Source of the DNA: Dehalococcoidia bacterium
Lineage (GTDB): Bacteria > Chloroflexota > Dehalococcoidia > Dehalococcoidales > Fen-1064
Reading direction: 5' to 3'
Assembly: GCA_030691775.1 (NCBI GenBank)
Contig: JAUYDN010000029.1
Span: 1 to 12,963 of the forward strand
DNA: 12,963 nt
Of this stretch, positions 1 to 6,467 are shown piece by piece. The notes below the pieces were generated by a model, which was given only the letters and a program-made list of their open reading frames with translations, had not been told where the DNA came from and did no database searches. A program made the translations under genes and the position numbers. Position 1 is the stretch's first letter. Each line of letters begins with the position of its first letter.

Positions 1-4
1 CCAG

Positions 5-53
5 ATTCTTCGTCGTCCTTCGTGGTATTGGAGAGACGGACTCCTCCAGAATG
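5..53. repeat. Small hairpin repeat, near left edge
   Basis: The outer arms ATTCT (5-9) and AGAAT (49-53) and the inner arms GTCC (16-19) and GGAC (38-41) form an imperfect nested inverted repeat. The right arm continues as AGAATGACA, the same edge seen in the two hairpin repeats at 12157-12202 and 12244-12289. It is therefore probably a third, more diverged member of the same dispersed palindromic family. No coding sequence was recognised here. Confidence 0.4.
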
Positions 54-117
54 ACAATAAACGGTATTTTCGGGGTAACTGCCACCCGGAAAGCAGGGCC
101 GGTTGAAAAATGTTTAG

Positions 118-189
118 AGGCGACGAGCGGATTCGAACCGCTGAATAGGGGTTTTGCAGACCCCCGCCTTGCCACTTGGCTACGTCGCC
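118..189 (-). tRNA. tRNA-Cys (anticodon GCA)
   Basis: Read on the minus strand, a full cloverleaf is visible. The acceptor stem is GGCGACG paired perfectly with CGTCGCC. A D arm with GCC/GGC follows, then an anticodon stem GGGGT/ACCCC around the loop CTGCAAA (anticodon GCA, cysteine), and a T arm AGCGG/CCGCT around TTCGAAT. The discriminator base is U, as is usual for tRNA-Cys. The next template bases give CTA rather than CCA, so the 3' CCA must be added after transcription. The gene for the CCA-adding enzyme lies about 450 bases away on the opposite strand. Confidence 0.96.
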
Positions 190-226
190 CCACAACCGGT
201 TGCAGGTGGTTTTCCGTGTCTTACCT

Positions 227-256
227 ATTGTAGCCAATAGACGAAGAAATAATCAA
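227..256 (-). promoter_or_regulatory. Candidate sigma70-type promoter of tRNA-Cys
   Basis: On the minus strand, TTGATT (complement of 251-256) is followed after 18 bases by TACAAT (complement of 227-232). Transcription would start near 220 and run about 30 bases before the mature tRNA 5' end at 189. Box matches are 4/6 and 5/6. No experimental support can be read from the sequence. Confidence 0.45.
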
Positions 257-402
257 GTTTCAACTCCCAAATCTCACCAATCCTCACCCCACGACGTGGA
301 GTCCTGATATACAGCGATATTTTGAATTATTTAGTAATGATTTTGGTTTTTGCCCTATAAATTACTACTCAGAGCATAAACATGTTTGCATAAGACGATT
401 TG

Positions 403-465
403 TGGTGGGTTACGTCCTTTCGAAATCCGAAAGCCGACACCCCTTGAAACCGGACTAACCCACCA
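403..465. repeat. Inverted repeat with 10-bp perfect arms
   Basis: TGGTGGGTTA (403-412) and TAACCCACCA (456-465) are perfect inverted arms about 43 bases apart. The interior is also partly self-complementary. Elements with GGTGGGTTA/TAACCCACC ends are a common style of short intergenic repeat in bacteria. No transposase is present, so this would be a non-autonomous or relic element. Confidence 0.6.
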
Positions 466-519
466 TATAAGATGTAATCTACTTAATGTGCTTCGTAATA
501 TATACTCTATTCTCCGTGG

Positions 520-538
520 CACGGGCGTCTCGCCCGTG
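520..538. repeat. Short palindromic repeat (8-bp stem)
   Basis: CACGGGCG (520-527) and CGCCCGTG (531-538) form a perfect 8-bp stem with the 3-base loop TCT. This GC-rich palindrome stands out in AT-rich surroundings and resembles a REP-type unit seen in intergenic regions of many bacteria. No T-run follows on the plus strand, so it is not a convincing intrinsic terminator. Confidence 0.55.
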
Positions 539-584
539 AGCTGTTGAAAAGAACGGGGGTTCTGCAACGGGTAGCTTCAACCAC

Positions 585-613
585 TTGAATTACGCCTCGC
601 ACGGCGTTATAGT
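585..613 (+). promoter_or_regulatory. Candidate promoter of the CCA-enzyme gene
   Basis: TTGAAT (585-590) is followed after a 17-base spacer by TATAGT (608-613). This gives 4/6 and 5/6 matches to the sigma70 consensus with ideal spacing. The expected transcript start is near 620, just upstream of the first possible start codon at 635. Confidence 0.5.
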
Positions 614-634
614 GGGAAAAGGTCACTTGAATCG

Positions 635-2206
635 TTGTTAAACTTATTGGCGTTTTGCGTATCTGTGAATAGAAAAAAAACACCCAGACATTTTCCCCGG
701 GAAAGTGGAGACTCGTTTAGCCGTGCGCTCATCGAGACTGACACTGCGGCCCTGCTAAAACATATCCATGATTATCTGAGCCCGGCAGGAACCAGGGCAT
801 ACATCGTCGGGGGTTTTGTGCGTGACGCTCTACTGGGACGCGAGACGGCTGATATCGACCTGGCGGTAACCGGCGACGCGCTGGCACTCGCCCGCGGACT
901 AACCGGAGAGATGAAGGGCACCTTTGTTCTTCTCGACGAAATCAACAGGGTCGGGCGTGTTGTCCTGAAACCCGGAAATGAAGGGGAAGAACCGACAACC
1001 GTCGATGTCTCCTCGATGCAGGGTACGATCGATGACGACCTGGCGCGACGCGATTTCACCATCGACGCCATGGCGGTTGACCTCGGTGAGCTTGTAACCG
1101 GGAAGACCGTTAACCGATTGCTCGACCCGTTTCACGGTCGCGATGACCTGGACCGCGGTATAATTCGCGCTGTGAGTGATAATGCCTTCTCCGCCGACCC
1201 GGTACGCTTACTGCGCGCCGCCCGTCTCGCCACCGAGCTCAGTTTCACCATCGAGCCGAAAACCGCAGGCCTGGTGCGTAAATCGGCTGGCTTGCTGGCG
1301 AACGTTCCCGGGGAGCGGGTGCGGGAAGAGCTACTGCGACTTTTCAACGCTTCCCGCGGGGGACATTTCCTGCTCGACCTCGATGAGCTGGGTTTACTCA
1401 CAGCGTTGTTTCCCGAACTTGCCTTGACGAAGGGTGTTACTCAGCCCGCGGAGCATCACTGGGACGTGTTCACCCATTCTATAATGTGCGTCAGCGCGGT
1501 GGACTACCTTCTGCACCAGGGAGTCTGGGGCTACCCGCCGTCAGACGTGCTGGAATCTGTGCCCTGGTCACCGGAGTGCGCCCGCCATTTTGAAAAACCG
1601 GTTGCCGGTGGCAGTACGCGGCGGACATTGCTCAAGCTGGCAGCGCTCCTCCACGATATCGCCAAGCCACAGACAAAGGCGCCTGATGAAACAGGACGGA
1701 TACGCTTTCTCGGGCACCAGGAGCAGGGCGAGGCGGCTGTCACGGCAATCATGGAAAGGCTCCGGTTCAGTGGGCGCGAGACAAAAATGGTCGCTGGCGT
1801 GGTAAAATATCATTTAAGACCCACGCAGATGGGCGAGCCGCCATCGCGGCGTGCTATTTACCGGTATTTCCGTGACACGGGTGATGCCGGTATCGATATC
1901 CTGTACTTGAGTTTGGCAGACCATCTGGCAACGAGAGGACCGGACCTGATTCTGGAGAACTGGCGCCAGCACACCGGCATTGTGCGGTATGTCCTCGAAG
2001 AGCATTTTAAAAAGGAAGCGGTGGTGCCTCCACCAAAGCTGGTCGATGGCAACGTTCTGATGGATGTCTTCGGACTGGTGCCGGGACCGCGGCTGGGCGA
2101 ACTACTGGAGTCAATCCGGGAAGCGCAGGCGGCCGGAGAGTTGACGACCAGGGAACAGGCATTGGATTATATACGGGATGTACTATCACAAAACTCTAAA
2201 CTCTAA
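635..2206 (+). CDS. cca: CCA-adding tRNA nucleotidyltransferase, HD-domain type
   Basis: The enzyme adds or repairs the 3'-CCA end of tRNAs in the cytoplasm from CTP and ATP. The N-terminal class II nucleotidyltransferase domain shows GGFVRDALLGR (59-69) followed by the metal-binding D73-x-D75, then RRDFTIDAMA (138-147). The RNA-binding neck follows, with DPVRLLRAARLATEL (188-202). An HD-type domain has H276/H281, LLHDIAKP (338-345) and H361. At 523 codons it is somewhat longer than a typical bacterial CCA enzyme. The start is uncertain: TTG 635, TTG 647 or GTG 665 are all possible, none has a clean Shine-Dalgarno site, and homology begins only near residue 35. The nearby tRNA-Cys lacks an encoded CCA, which fits the assigned role. 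The last few codons are formed by a 7-bp repeat array. Poly(A) polymerase is the main alternative within the same superfamily. Confidence 0.9.
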   Translation: MLNLLAFCVSVNRKKTPRHFPRESGDSFSRALIETDTAALLKHIHDYLSPAGTRAYIVGGFVRDALLGRETADIDLAVTGDALALARGLTGEMKGTFVLLDEINRVGRVVLKPGNEGEEPTTVDVSSMQGTIDDDLARRDFTIDAMAVDLGELVTGKTVNRLLDPFHGRDDLDRGIIRAVSDNAFSADPVRLLRAARLATELSFTIEPKTAGLVRKSAGLLANVPGERVREELLRLFNASRGGHFLLDLDELGLLTALFPELALTKGVTQPAEHHWDVFTHSIMCVSAVDYLLHQGVWGYPPSDVLESVPWSPECARHFEKPVAGGSTRRTLLKLAALLHDIAKPQTKAPDETGRIRFLGHQEQGEAAVTAIMERLRFSGRETKMVAGVVKYHLRPTQMGEPPSRRAIYRYFRDTGDAGIDILYLSLADHLATRGPDLILENWRQHTGIVRYVLEEHFKKEAVVPPPKLVDGNVLMDVFGLVPGPRLGELLESIREAQAAGELTTREQALDYIRDVLSQNSKL

Positions 2207-2209
2207 ACC
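2189..2209 (+). repeat. 7-bp tandem array at the cca stop codon
   Basis: Three degenerate heptamers, CAAAACT, CTAAACT and CTAAACC, begin at 2189, 2196 and 2203. The array encodes the last codons of the CCA enzyme, and its third unit supplies the TAA stop (2204-2206). A similar CTAAA-type array lies after the cNMP-fold gene at 9502-9529. Confidence 0.6.
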
Positions 2210-2238
2210 TTGTTCTAGCGCAGGTTGGAATCTATAAT
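2210..2238 (+). promoter_or_regulatory. Candidate promoter of secDF
   Basis: A perfect -10 box TATAAT (2233-2238) lies 17 bases downstream of a weak -35 TTGTTC (2210-2215). The transcript would start near 2245, about 25 bases before the secD ATG, and would include its Shine-Dalgarno site GAAGGA (2254-2259). Confidence 0.55.
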
Positions 2239-2268
2239 AATATGAGACTAACTGAAGGAAAGAAATAA

Positions 2269-3633
2269 ATGGCAAGAAGAGAAGGCTGGATTTTTGTTAT
2301 CATCCTCGTCATTCTCGCCCTCAGTCTCGGGGTGCTCCTCCCCGAGGATGTGAAGATAGGGCGGTTTGAAAGGAAGGGCATTCAATACGGCCTCGACCTG
2401 GAGGGCGGCGTGCGCCTTATCTACCAGGCAAAGGTGCCGCCCGAGCTGGCAGGTAAAGAGAAGGAAGTCATCGGAGAATTGATTGCCGTCATCGCCAACC
2501 GCGTCAACCCGCTGGGCGTCACTGAGCCGAACATAGAACAGCGCGGCACCAACCAGCTCATCGTTGAGCTTCCCAACCTCAGTATCACGGACCTCCAGAA
2601 AGAGCGCATCGGGCGGATAGCCCTGCTGGAGTTCCGCGAGGAGGTTGATGTCAAGAATGAGAAAGGCGAGGTGACCGGCAGGCAATGGGTACCCGCGACG
2701 GCAACAATAAACGGTGTCACCAAAACCCTGACCAGCAGTTACTTCAAGCAAAACACCGTTGTCAGTACAGGCGAATTCGGCGGTGTGGAACTCCATTTTG
2801 AATGGACCGAGGAAGGCGCGCAGATTTCCAAGGAAGTGACCGGCCGGTTAATCGGTAAACCGATGGGGATATTCGAAGGGTCGGGTGACGACGCGCAACC
2901 GCTCCTGGGAGATGACAACCAGCCGATAGCACCGATTGTGCAGGCAGTTATAACGGACAGGGGTCGCATTACCGGCATAAGTTTAAAGGAAGCTACCGAG
3001 CTTTCCAAACAACTCAATGCCGGCCGCTTGCCAGTGCCTTTAGAGTTAATCGGCGAGTTAACTATCAATCCAACGCTCGGCGAAGATTTTATTAAACTGA
3101 GCGTGAAAGCCGGCATTATCGGCATCGCGGCGGTGATGATATTCATGATAGCCTATTACCGCATCCCCGGCATCGTGGCGGCACTGGCGCTCGCTTTCTA
3201 CGGCACCGTCACACTCGCTATTTTCAAAATGCTCCCGGTCACTCTCACGCTCGCCGGTATCGGCGGCTTTGTACTCTCGGTAGGCATGGCGGTAGACGCC
3301 AACGTGCTCATCTTCGAGCGTATGAAGGAAGAACTGCTTGTTAAAACCACGCTTTCCGCCGCCATGGAGTCAGGCTTCAACCGCGCCTGGACAGCCATCT
3401 GGGACAGCAACGTCACTACTTTTATCGTCTGCCTGGTGCTGTACTGGGTGGGCGATACCATCGCCTTCGGCGGGGCGGTGAAAGGCTTTGCCCTCACCCT
3501 GGCAATCGGTGTGGCGGTGAGTATGTTTACCGCCATCATCGCCAGCCGCACCTTCCTGCGTATGATTATCCGCACGGGTGTTTCCAAACAGATAGTCCTT
3601 TTCAGTCCGTACACGGGGAGGAAACTGGCATGA
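2269..3633 (+). CDS. secD: Protein translocase subunit SecD
   Basis: SecD is the inner-membrane RND-family subunit that, with SecF, uses the proton gradient to aid late stages of Sec-dependent export. TM1 spans about residues 6-24. The hallmark GLDLEGGVRL is at 41-50, and the first extracytoplasmic domain region includes NRVNPLGVTEPNIEQRGTNQ (78-97). The C-terminal half has five further membrane segments (about 278-432) and the family signature SVGMAVDANVLIFERMKEE (337-355). At 454 residues it is shorter than Escherichia coli SecD (615) because the periplasmic P1 region is small, as in many bacteria. A good Shine-Dalgarno site GAAGGA sits nine bases before the ATG. The stop overlaps the secF start as ATGA, so translation is probably coupled. 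Confidence 0.97.
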   Translation: MARREGWIFVIILVILALSLGVLLPEDVKIGRFERKGIQYGLDLEGGVRLIYQAKVPPELAGKEKEVIGELIAVIANRVNPLGVTEPNIEQRGTNQLIVELPNLSITDLQKERIGRIALLEFREEVDVKNEKGEVTGRQWVPATATINGVTKTLTSSYFKQNTVVSTGEFGGVELHFEWTEEGAQISKEVTGRLIGKPMGIFEGSGDDAQPLLGDDNQPIAPIVQAVITDRGRITGISLKEATELSKQLNAGRLPVPLELIGELTINPTLGEDFIKLSVKAGIIGIAAVMIFMIAYYRIPGIVAALALAFYGTVTLAIFKMLPVTLTLAGIGGFVLSVGMAVDANVLIFERMKEELLVKTTLSAAMESGFNRAWTAIWDSNVTTFIVCLVLYWVGDTIAFGGAVKGFALTLAIGVAVSMFTAIIASRTFLRMIIRTGVSKQIVLFSPYTGRKLA

Positions 3634-4550
3634 TTGACATCGTTAGCAGGAGACTCTGGTTCTTCCTCCTTTCGGCTCTGCTGATAATAATCTGCGCGGT
3701 TTCCCTGGGAGTCTTCGGGTTGAAGACCGGCATCGATTTTGCAAGCGGCTCAGAGCTGACCGTCCAGTTCAATCAACCGGTCTCATTGAAATCAACGGAT
3801 ATCGAGAAGGAGCTTGCCAAACTGGGTTACACCGCCAACGTGGAAGTGGACAGCGAAGCCAACTACCATATCCGCACCATCCAGTTAAACCCCCAGGAAA
3901 AGGCGAAAGTGAAAGAAACCCTGGTGACGAAATTCGGAGAACTGACGGAAAAAAGCTTCGAGAGCGTAGACCCCTTGATTGCCCGGGAAACAACCCGTGC
4001 CGCGGTAATTGCCGTAGCAGTGGCATCCATCGGCATTTTGCTCTACATGGCATTCGCTTTCCGCAAGGTGCCCAAGCCATTCCACTACGGCATCTGCGCG
4101 GTCATCGCCCTCGTCCACGATGTGCTTATCGTGCTCGGGGTCTTCTCTATTCTCGGCAGGCTCGCGGGCTGGGAAATCGACCTGGCGCTGACGACTGGAA
4201 TCCTGACTGTTATCGGCTACGCTGTCAACGACACTATCGTCGTCTTCGACCGTATCCGCGAGAACCAGAAGCGGTACGTGGGCACGGATTTCGGACTGGT
4301 CATCAACACCAGCCTCACAGCGACGATGTCGCGGTCGCTTGTGACCGGCATGGGCGTTTTCTTCGTACTGGTCGCCCTGATACTCTTCGTCGGACCTGCC
4401 ATCAAGAACCTGGCGGTGGTGTTAATGGTGGGTATTTTAACGGGCACGTATACTTCCGTCTTCATCGCCGCGCCCATGCTCTACGTCTGGGATAAAGGGG
4501 ACTGGGGCAGTCTCACGGTTAAGAGAGAGATGGTAAAGAAGCCGGCGTAG
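3630..4550 (+). CDS. secF: Protein translocase subunit SecF
   Basis: SecF is the membrane partner of SecD in the SecDF complex. TM1 is at about residues 9-30, followed by the GIDFASGSELTVQF motif (34-47), a short extracytoplasmic domain to about 120, and five further membrane segments. The conserved RND core LTTGILTVIGYAVNDTIVVF (187-206) continues into DRIREN (207-212). Length (306) is typical for SecF. Start choice is firm: GGGGAGG at 3615-3621 lies eight bases before the ATG that overlaps the secD stop. A new promoter begins directly after the stop codon. Confidence 0.97.
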   Translation: MIDIVSRRLWFFLLSALLIIICAVSLGVFGLKTGIDFASGSELTVQFNQPVSLKSTDIEKELAKLGYTANVEVDSEANYHIRTIQLNPQEKAKVKETLVTKFGELTEKSFESVDPLIARETTRAAVIAVAVASIGILLYMAFAFRKVPKPFHYGICAVIALVHDVLIVLGVFSILGRLAGWEIDLALTTGILTVIGYAVNDTIVVFDRIRENQKRYVGTDFGLVINTSLTATMSRSLVTGMGVFFVLVALILFVGPAIKNLAVVLMVGILTGTYTSVFIAAPMLYVWDKGDWGSLTVKREMVKKPA

Positions 4551-4580
4551 TTGACATATCGTTCGTTCAACTGCTATGCT
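4551..4580 (+). promoter_or_regulatory. Promoter directly downstream of secF
   Basis: A perfect -35 TTGACA (4551-4556) starts on the base after the secF stop codon. TATGCT (4575-4580) follows after 18 bases, preceded by TG at 4572-4573, which gives an extended -10 (TGCTATGCT). The predicted transcript start is near 4587. This is the strongest-looking promoter in the window and drives the leader in front of the CDF gene. Confidence 0.65.
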
Positions 4581-4586
4581 GAACGG

Positions 4587-4676
4587 TAGCTGGAGCAGGC
4601 GCCTTCCGGGAGAGCCGGGCACAGAAGCAGTGGGTGAATTCAAGCCACAGGACTAGCAGTCCTGTGGCGTTTTTTT
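4587..4676 (+). ncRNA. Unassigned leader RNA or small RNA ending in terminator
   Basis: A roughly 90-base RNA would begin near 4587 and end at the T-run at 4670-4676, just before the metal-transporter gene. Besides the terminator, short pairings are visible: CTTC/GAAG around a CCGG-GAGAG-CCGG hairpin (about 4603-4627). A GTGG-to-CCAC pairing could overlap the left terminator arm. Promoter, structured leader and terminator placed immediately before a metal-efflux gene is the layout of a transcription-attenuating riboswitch. I could not match the sequence to any riboswitch consensus I know, including Mn (yybP-ykoY) and NiCo. It could equally be a stand-alone small RNA or simply the secDF terminator with a nearby promoter. 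Confidence 0.4.
4644..4676 (+). terminator. Intrinsic terminator before the CDF gene
   Basis: GCCACAGGACT (4644-4654) and AGTCCTGTGGC (4658-4668) form a perfect 11-bp stem with the loop AGC, followed by G and seven T residues (4670-4676). It is a textbook rho-independent terminator. It lies 125 bases after secF and only 15 bases before the CDF start, so it can end the secDF transcript and also attenuate CDF expression. Confidence 0.88.
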
Positions 4677-4691
4677 ATGGTCGAAAGGAAA

Positions 4692-5618
4692 ATGGGTATT
4701 TTTACAACCAAGCGCGGTGCGGTCATTCTGGCGCTGGGTGTGGTCACCGGCCTCATCGTCCTCAAAGCCGTAGTGGCGGCATTCACCCGCAGTATCAGCA
4801 TTACCGCCCAGGCAACGGATAGCTTCCTTGATTTGTTCGCGATAGGTATCGCTTTTCTTGCGGTGCGTATCTCCGGTGAGCCGGCGGATGAAGAACACCC
4901 CTTCGGGCATAGTAAAATAGAACCGGTTGCCACGGGTATTCAAGCTACCCTCATCCTCACCGCCGCTTTTTTTATCATCTATTCAGCCATCCGGCGTATC
5001 ATCGACCGCACCCCGCTGGAGCTTACCGAAGCTGGTATCGGCGTGATGCTGGTTTCCACTGTGGCAAGCATCTTCCTCTCCCGCCATTTGCGCCGCGTGG
5101 CGAAGGCAAGCGAATCCACCGTCCTCGATGCCCTGGCGAAAAACATTAACGCGGATATATATTCGGCGGCGGGTGTGCTCATCGGACTGTTGTTCGTGCG
5201 CATAACGAACGTCCAGGTGCTCGACCCCATCATTGCCCTGGTGATGGCGGGCGTCATTCTCAAGTCCGCTTACGACGTCATCCGGCGTTCGTTCGTAGAG
5301 TTGACGGATACACGCTTGCCCCCGGACGAACACCGCGCACTCCTGACGATTATTAACGAGCACTTCCACCACTTCGCCGGGTTCCACGAAGTGCGGAGCC
5401 GGCGGGCAGGGGGCCAGCGGTTCATCGATTTACACCTGGTGATGCCGCGGAACGTGAGCGTGGAAGAAGCCCATGTTTTGTGCGACCACCTGGAGCAGGA
5501 TATCAAGAACCGCCTGCCGAACGCCAGCGTGGTGATTCACGTGGAACCGTGCGATGACACCAGAGAATGCCTGAAATGTCAGGTGGCGGAGTGCGCGATA
5601 CGACAGGCGAAGGATTAA
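4692..5618 (+). CDS. Cation diffusion facilitator (metal efflux) transporter
   Basis: This is a CDF-family proton/metal antiporter exporting divalent metal ions from the cytoplasm. From the ATG at 4692 it is 308 residues. Six membrane segments span about 9-200. The TM2 metal site is D43-SFL-D47. The conserved loop HPFGHSK is at 69-75. The TM5 site appears as N151-INA-D155 rather than the HxxxD of zinc exporters, which suggests manganese or iron (inference). LDPIIAL (177-183) and a cytoplasmic domain ending VIHVEP (281-286) complete the family pattern. The tail has four cysteines (C287, C293, C296, C301), which could bind metal. GAAAGG (4683-4688) is close to the ATG. An upstream in-frame ATG at 4677 abuts the terminator and has no ribosome site, so I rejected it. 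Regulation by the upstream leader is likely but unproven. Confidence 0.9.
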   Translation: MGIFTTKRGAVILALGVVTGLIVLKAVVAAFTRSISITAQATDSFLDLFAIGIAFLAVRISGEPADEEHPFGHSKIEPVATGIQATLILTAAFFIIYSAIRRIIDRTPLELTEAGIGVMLVSTVASIFLSRHLRRVAKASESTVLDALAKNINADIYSAAGVLIGLLFVRITNVQVLDPIIALVMAGVILKSAYDVIRRSFVELTDTRLPPDEHRALLTIINEHFHHFAGFHEVRSRRAGGQRFIDLHLVMPRNVSVEEAHVLCDHLEQDIKNRLPNASVVIHVEPCDDTRECLKCQVAECAIRQAKD

Positions 5619-5646
5619 GTCAAAAGTTAAAGGTCAAAAGTCAAAA
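5619..5646 (+). repeat. 7-bp tandem array after the CDF stop
   Basis: Four units, GTCAAAA, GTTAAAG, GTCAAAA and GTCAAAA, start at 5619, 5626, 5633 and 5640, directly after the TAA stop (5616-5618). A looser continuation (CTAAAAA, CTCAAAA) runs to about 5667. On the complementary strand every unit contains TGA or TAA. Confidence 0.7.
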
Positions 5647-5708
5647 CCATAGCTAAAAACTCAAAACCCACGTCTGCTTTAAAGGTAAACTGATTTGAAA
5701 TCCCATTA

Positions 5709-5736
5709 GCTGACAGCTGACTGCTAATAGCTAAAG
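5709..5736 (-). repeat. 7-bp tandem array at the LysE-family stop
   Basis: Plus-strand units GCTGACA, GCTGACT, GCTAATA and GCTAAAG start at exact 7-base steps (5709, 5716, 5723, 5730). The last unit contains the complement of the minus-strand TAG stop of the LysE-family gene (5731-5733). The unit sequence differs from the array 62 bases away, although both have period 7. Confidence 0.7.
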
Positions 5737-6342
5737 CATCTGCTGTATCCCGGAAACAATGAACCACCCTCCGAACCCCAGCAGAAGCAGACTGCAAACG
5801 ATAAACACCCCTGTCTGAAAAGCCCTGCCCCACAGCGTCCTGGTGCGGTAAATTACGAACGACACGATTGAGAGCCAGACGAGGTCGCACACCCAGTGGG
5901 TGAAGATAAAGATGGGTATGCCTATCGTCCCGAAATCAGCGAACTTCTTCACAAGCAATAGACCCACCGTCGCCCACCAGAGCAGGAAGAACGGATTAAT
6001 GGCGCTCATCACGATGCCGGCAGTCACCGCCCCGTAGCGCAGGTCTTTACCGCTATCCACTACTTCCGAACGTGCGCGGAACATCCCGATGCCCATCCAG
6101 ATGAGCATTCCCCCTCCCAGCAAACTCAGCACCAGCTGGAAGGTCGTGTTGGAAAAGAAGCGGGCAAACCCGAAGTAGATGACCAGAATCAGCGGTACCT
6201 CGATGATAGCATGCCCGATGGCGACTTTCGCACCCGCCCAGGGACTGCGGTAGCTCTTGGCGACCGTCATGGCGAACATCGGTCCCGGCATCATCACGCC
6301 GGACAGAGAGATGACGAGGACGCTCAAAATAATGGGAAGCAT
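5731..6342 (-). CDS. LysE/RhtB-family amino-acid exporter-like protein
   Basis: This is a small polytopic membrane protein of the LysE family, whose members export amino acids or related metabolites. Its 203 residues match the family size of about 200. The N-terminal helix carries the signature GVMMPGPMFAMTV (15-27). Helices follow at about 38-60, 66-88 and 103-130 (with the conserved NPFFLLWW, 116-123), 140-165 and 175-198. The substrate cannot be told from sequence. The start is supported by GAGGTG (complement of 6348-6353) five bases before the ATG. It is convergent with the CDF gene and divergent from the kinase gene, so it is probably a single-gene transcript. Confidence 0.88.
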   Translation of the reverse strand: MLPIILSVLVISLSGVMMPGPMFAMTVAKSYRSPWAGAKVAIGHAIIEVPLILVIYFGFARFFSNTTFQLVLSLLGGGMLIWMGIGMFRARSEVVDSGKDLRYGAVTAGIVMSAINPFFLLWWATVGLLLVKKFADFGTIGIPIFIFTHWVCDLVWLSIVSFVIYRTRTLWGRAFQTGVFIVCSLLLLGFGGWFIVSGIQQML

Positions 6343-6448
6343 GGTTTCACCTCACCTGATTTTAACACGAGGCATCTTCAACTGACATTCACCGTTTCAA
6401 TATTACAGTTGGGAGGTCATTACCATCGTATTCTGCATTTCGTGACAA

Positions 6449-6457
6449 TGCTATAAT
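6449..6457 (+). promoter_or_regulatory. Extended -10 promoter just before the kinase gene
   Basis: TGC plus a perfect TATAAT (6452-6457) forms an extended -10 element. The -35 region (about 6429-6434, TATTCT) is weak. Transcription would begin near 6464, only about four bases before the ATG at 6468, giving an almost leaderless message. No Shine-Dalgarno sequence is present between the box and the ATG. Confidence 0.55.
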
Positions 6458-6467
6458 GTAGTCTATC

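Larger units (their letters stand above)
190..634. other. Gene-free region with palindromic repeats
   Basis: This 445-base stretch separates the divergent tRNA-Cys and CCA-enzyme genes. It contains the tRNA promoter, an AT-rich part (about 240-400), two dispersed-type inverted repeats (403-465 and 520-538) and a promoter for the downstream gene at 585-613. Short reading frames exist on the minus strand, but they translate the palindromes themselves and show no family features. I see no credible protein gene. Confidence 0.6.

Noticed and set aside
51..233. 60-codon plus-strand frame at the left edge
   Set aside because: It runs antisense through the whole tRNA-Cys gene and has no ribosome site or recognisable domain.
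355..567. 70-codon open frame on the minus strand upstream of cca
   Set aside because: It is a translation of the two palindromic repeats (403-465, 520-538); no family features, and the sequence is explained by the repeats.
4587..4676. Cobalamin, glycine or SRP-type RNA in the leader
   Set aside because: Local likenesses such as GCAGTGGG and CCGGGAGAG do not extend to the conserved cores of those families.
4677..4691. Upstream ATG for the CDF gene
   Set aside because: It abuts the terminator T-run with no ribosome site; the ATG at 4692 is preceded by GAAAGG and fits family N-termini better.
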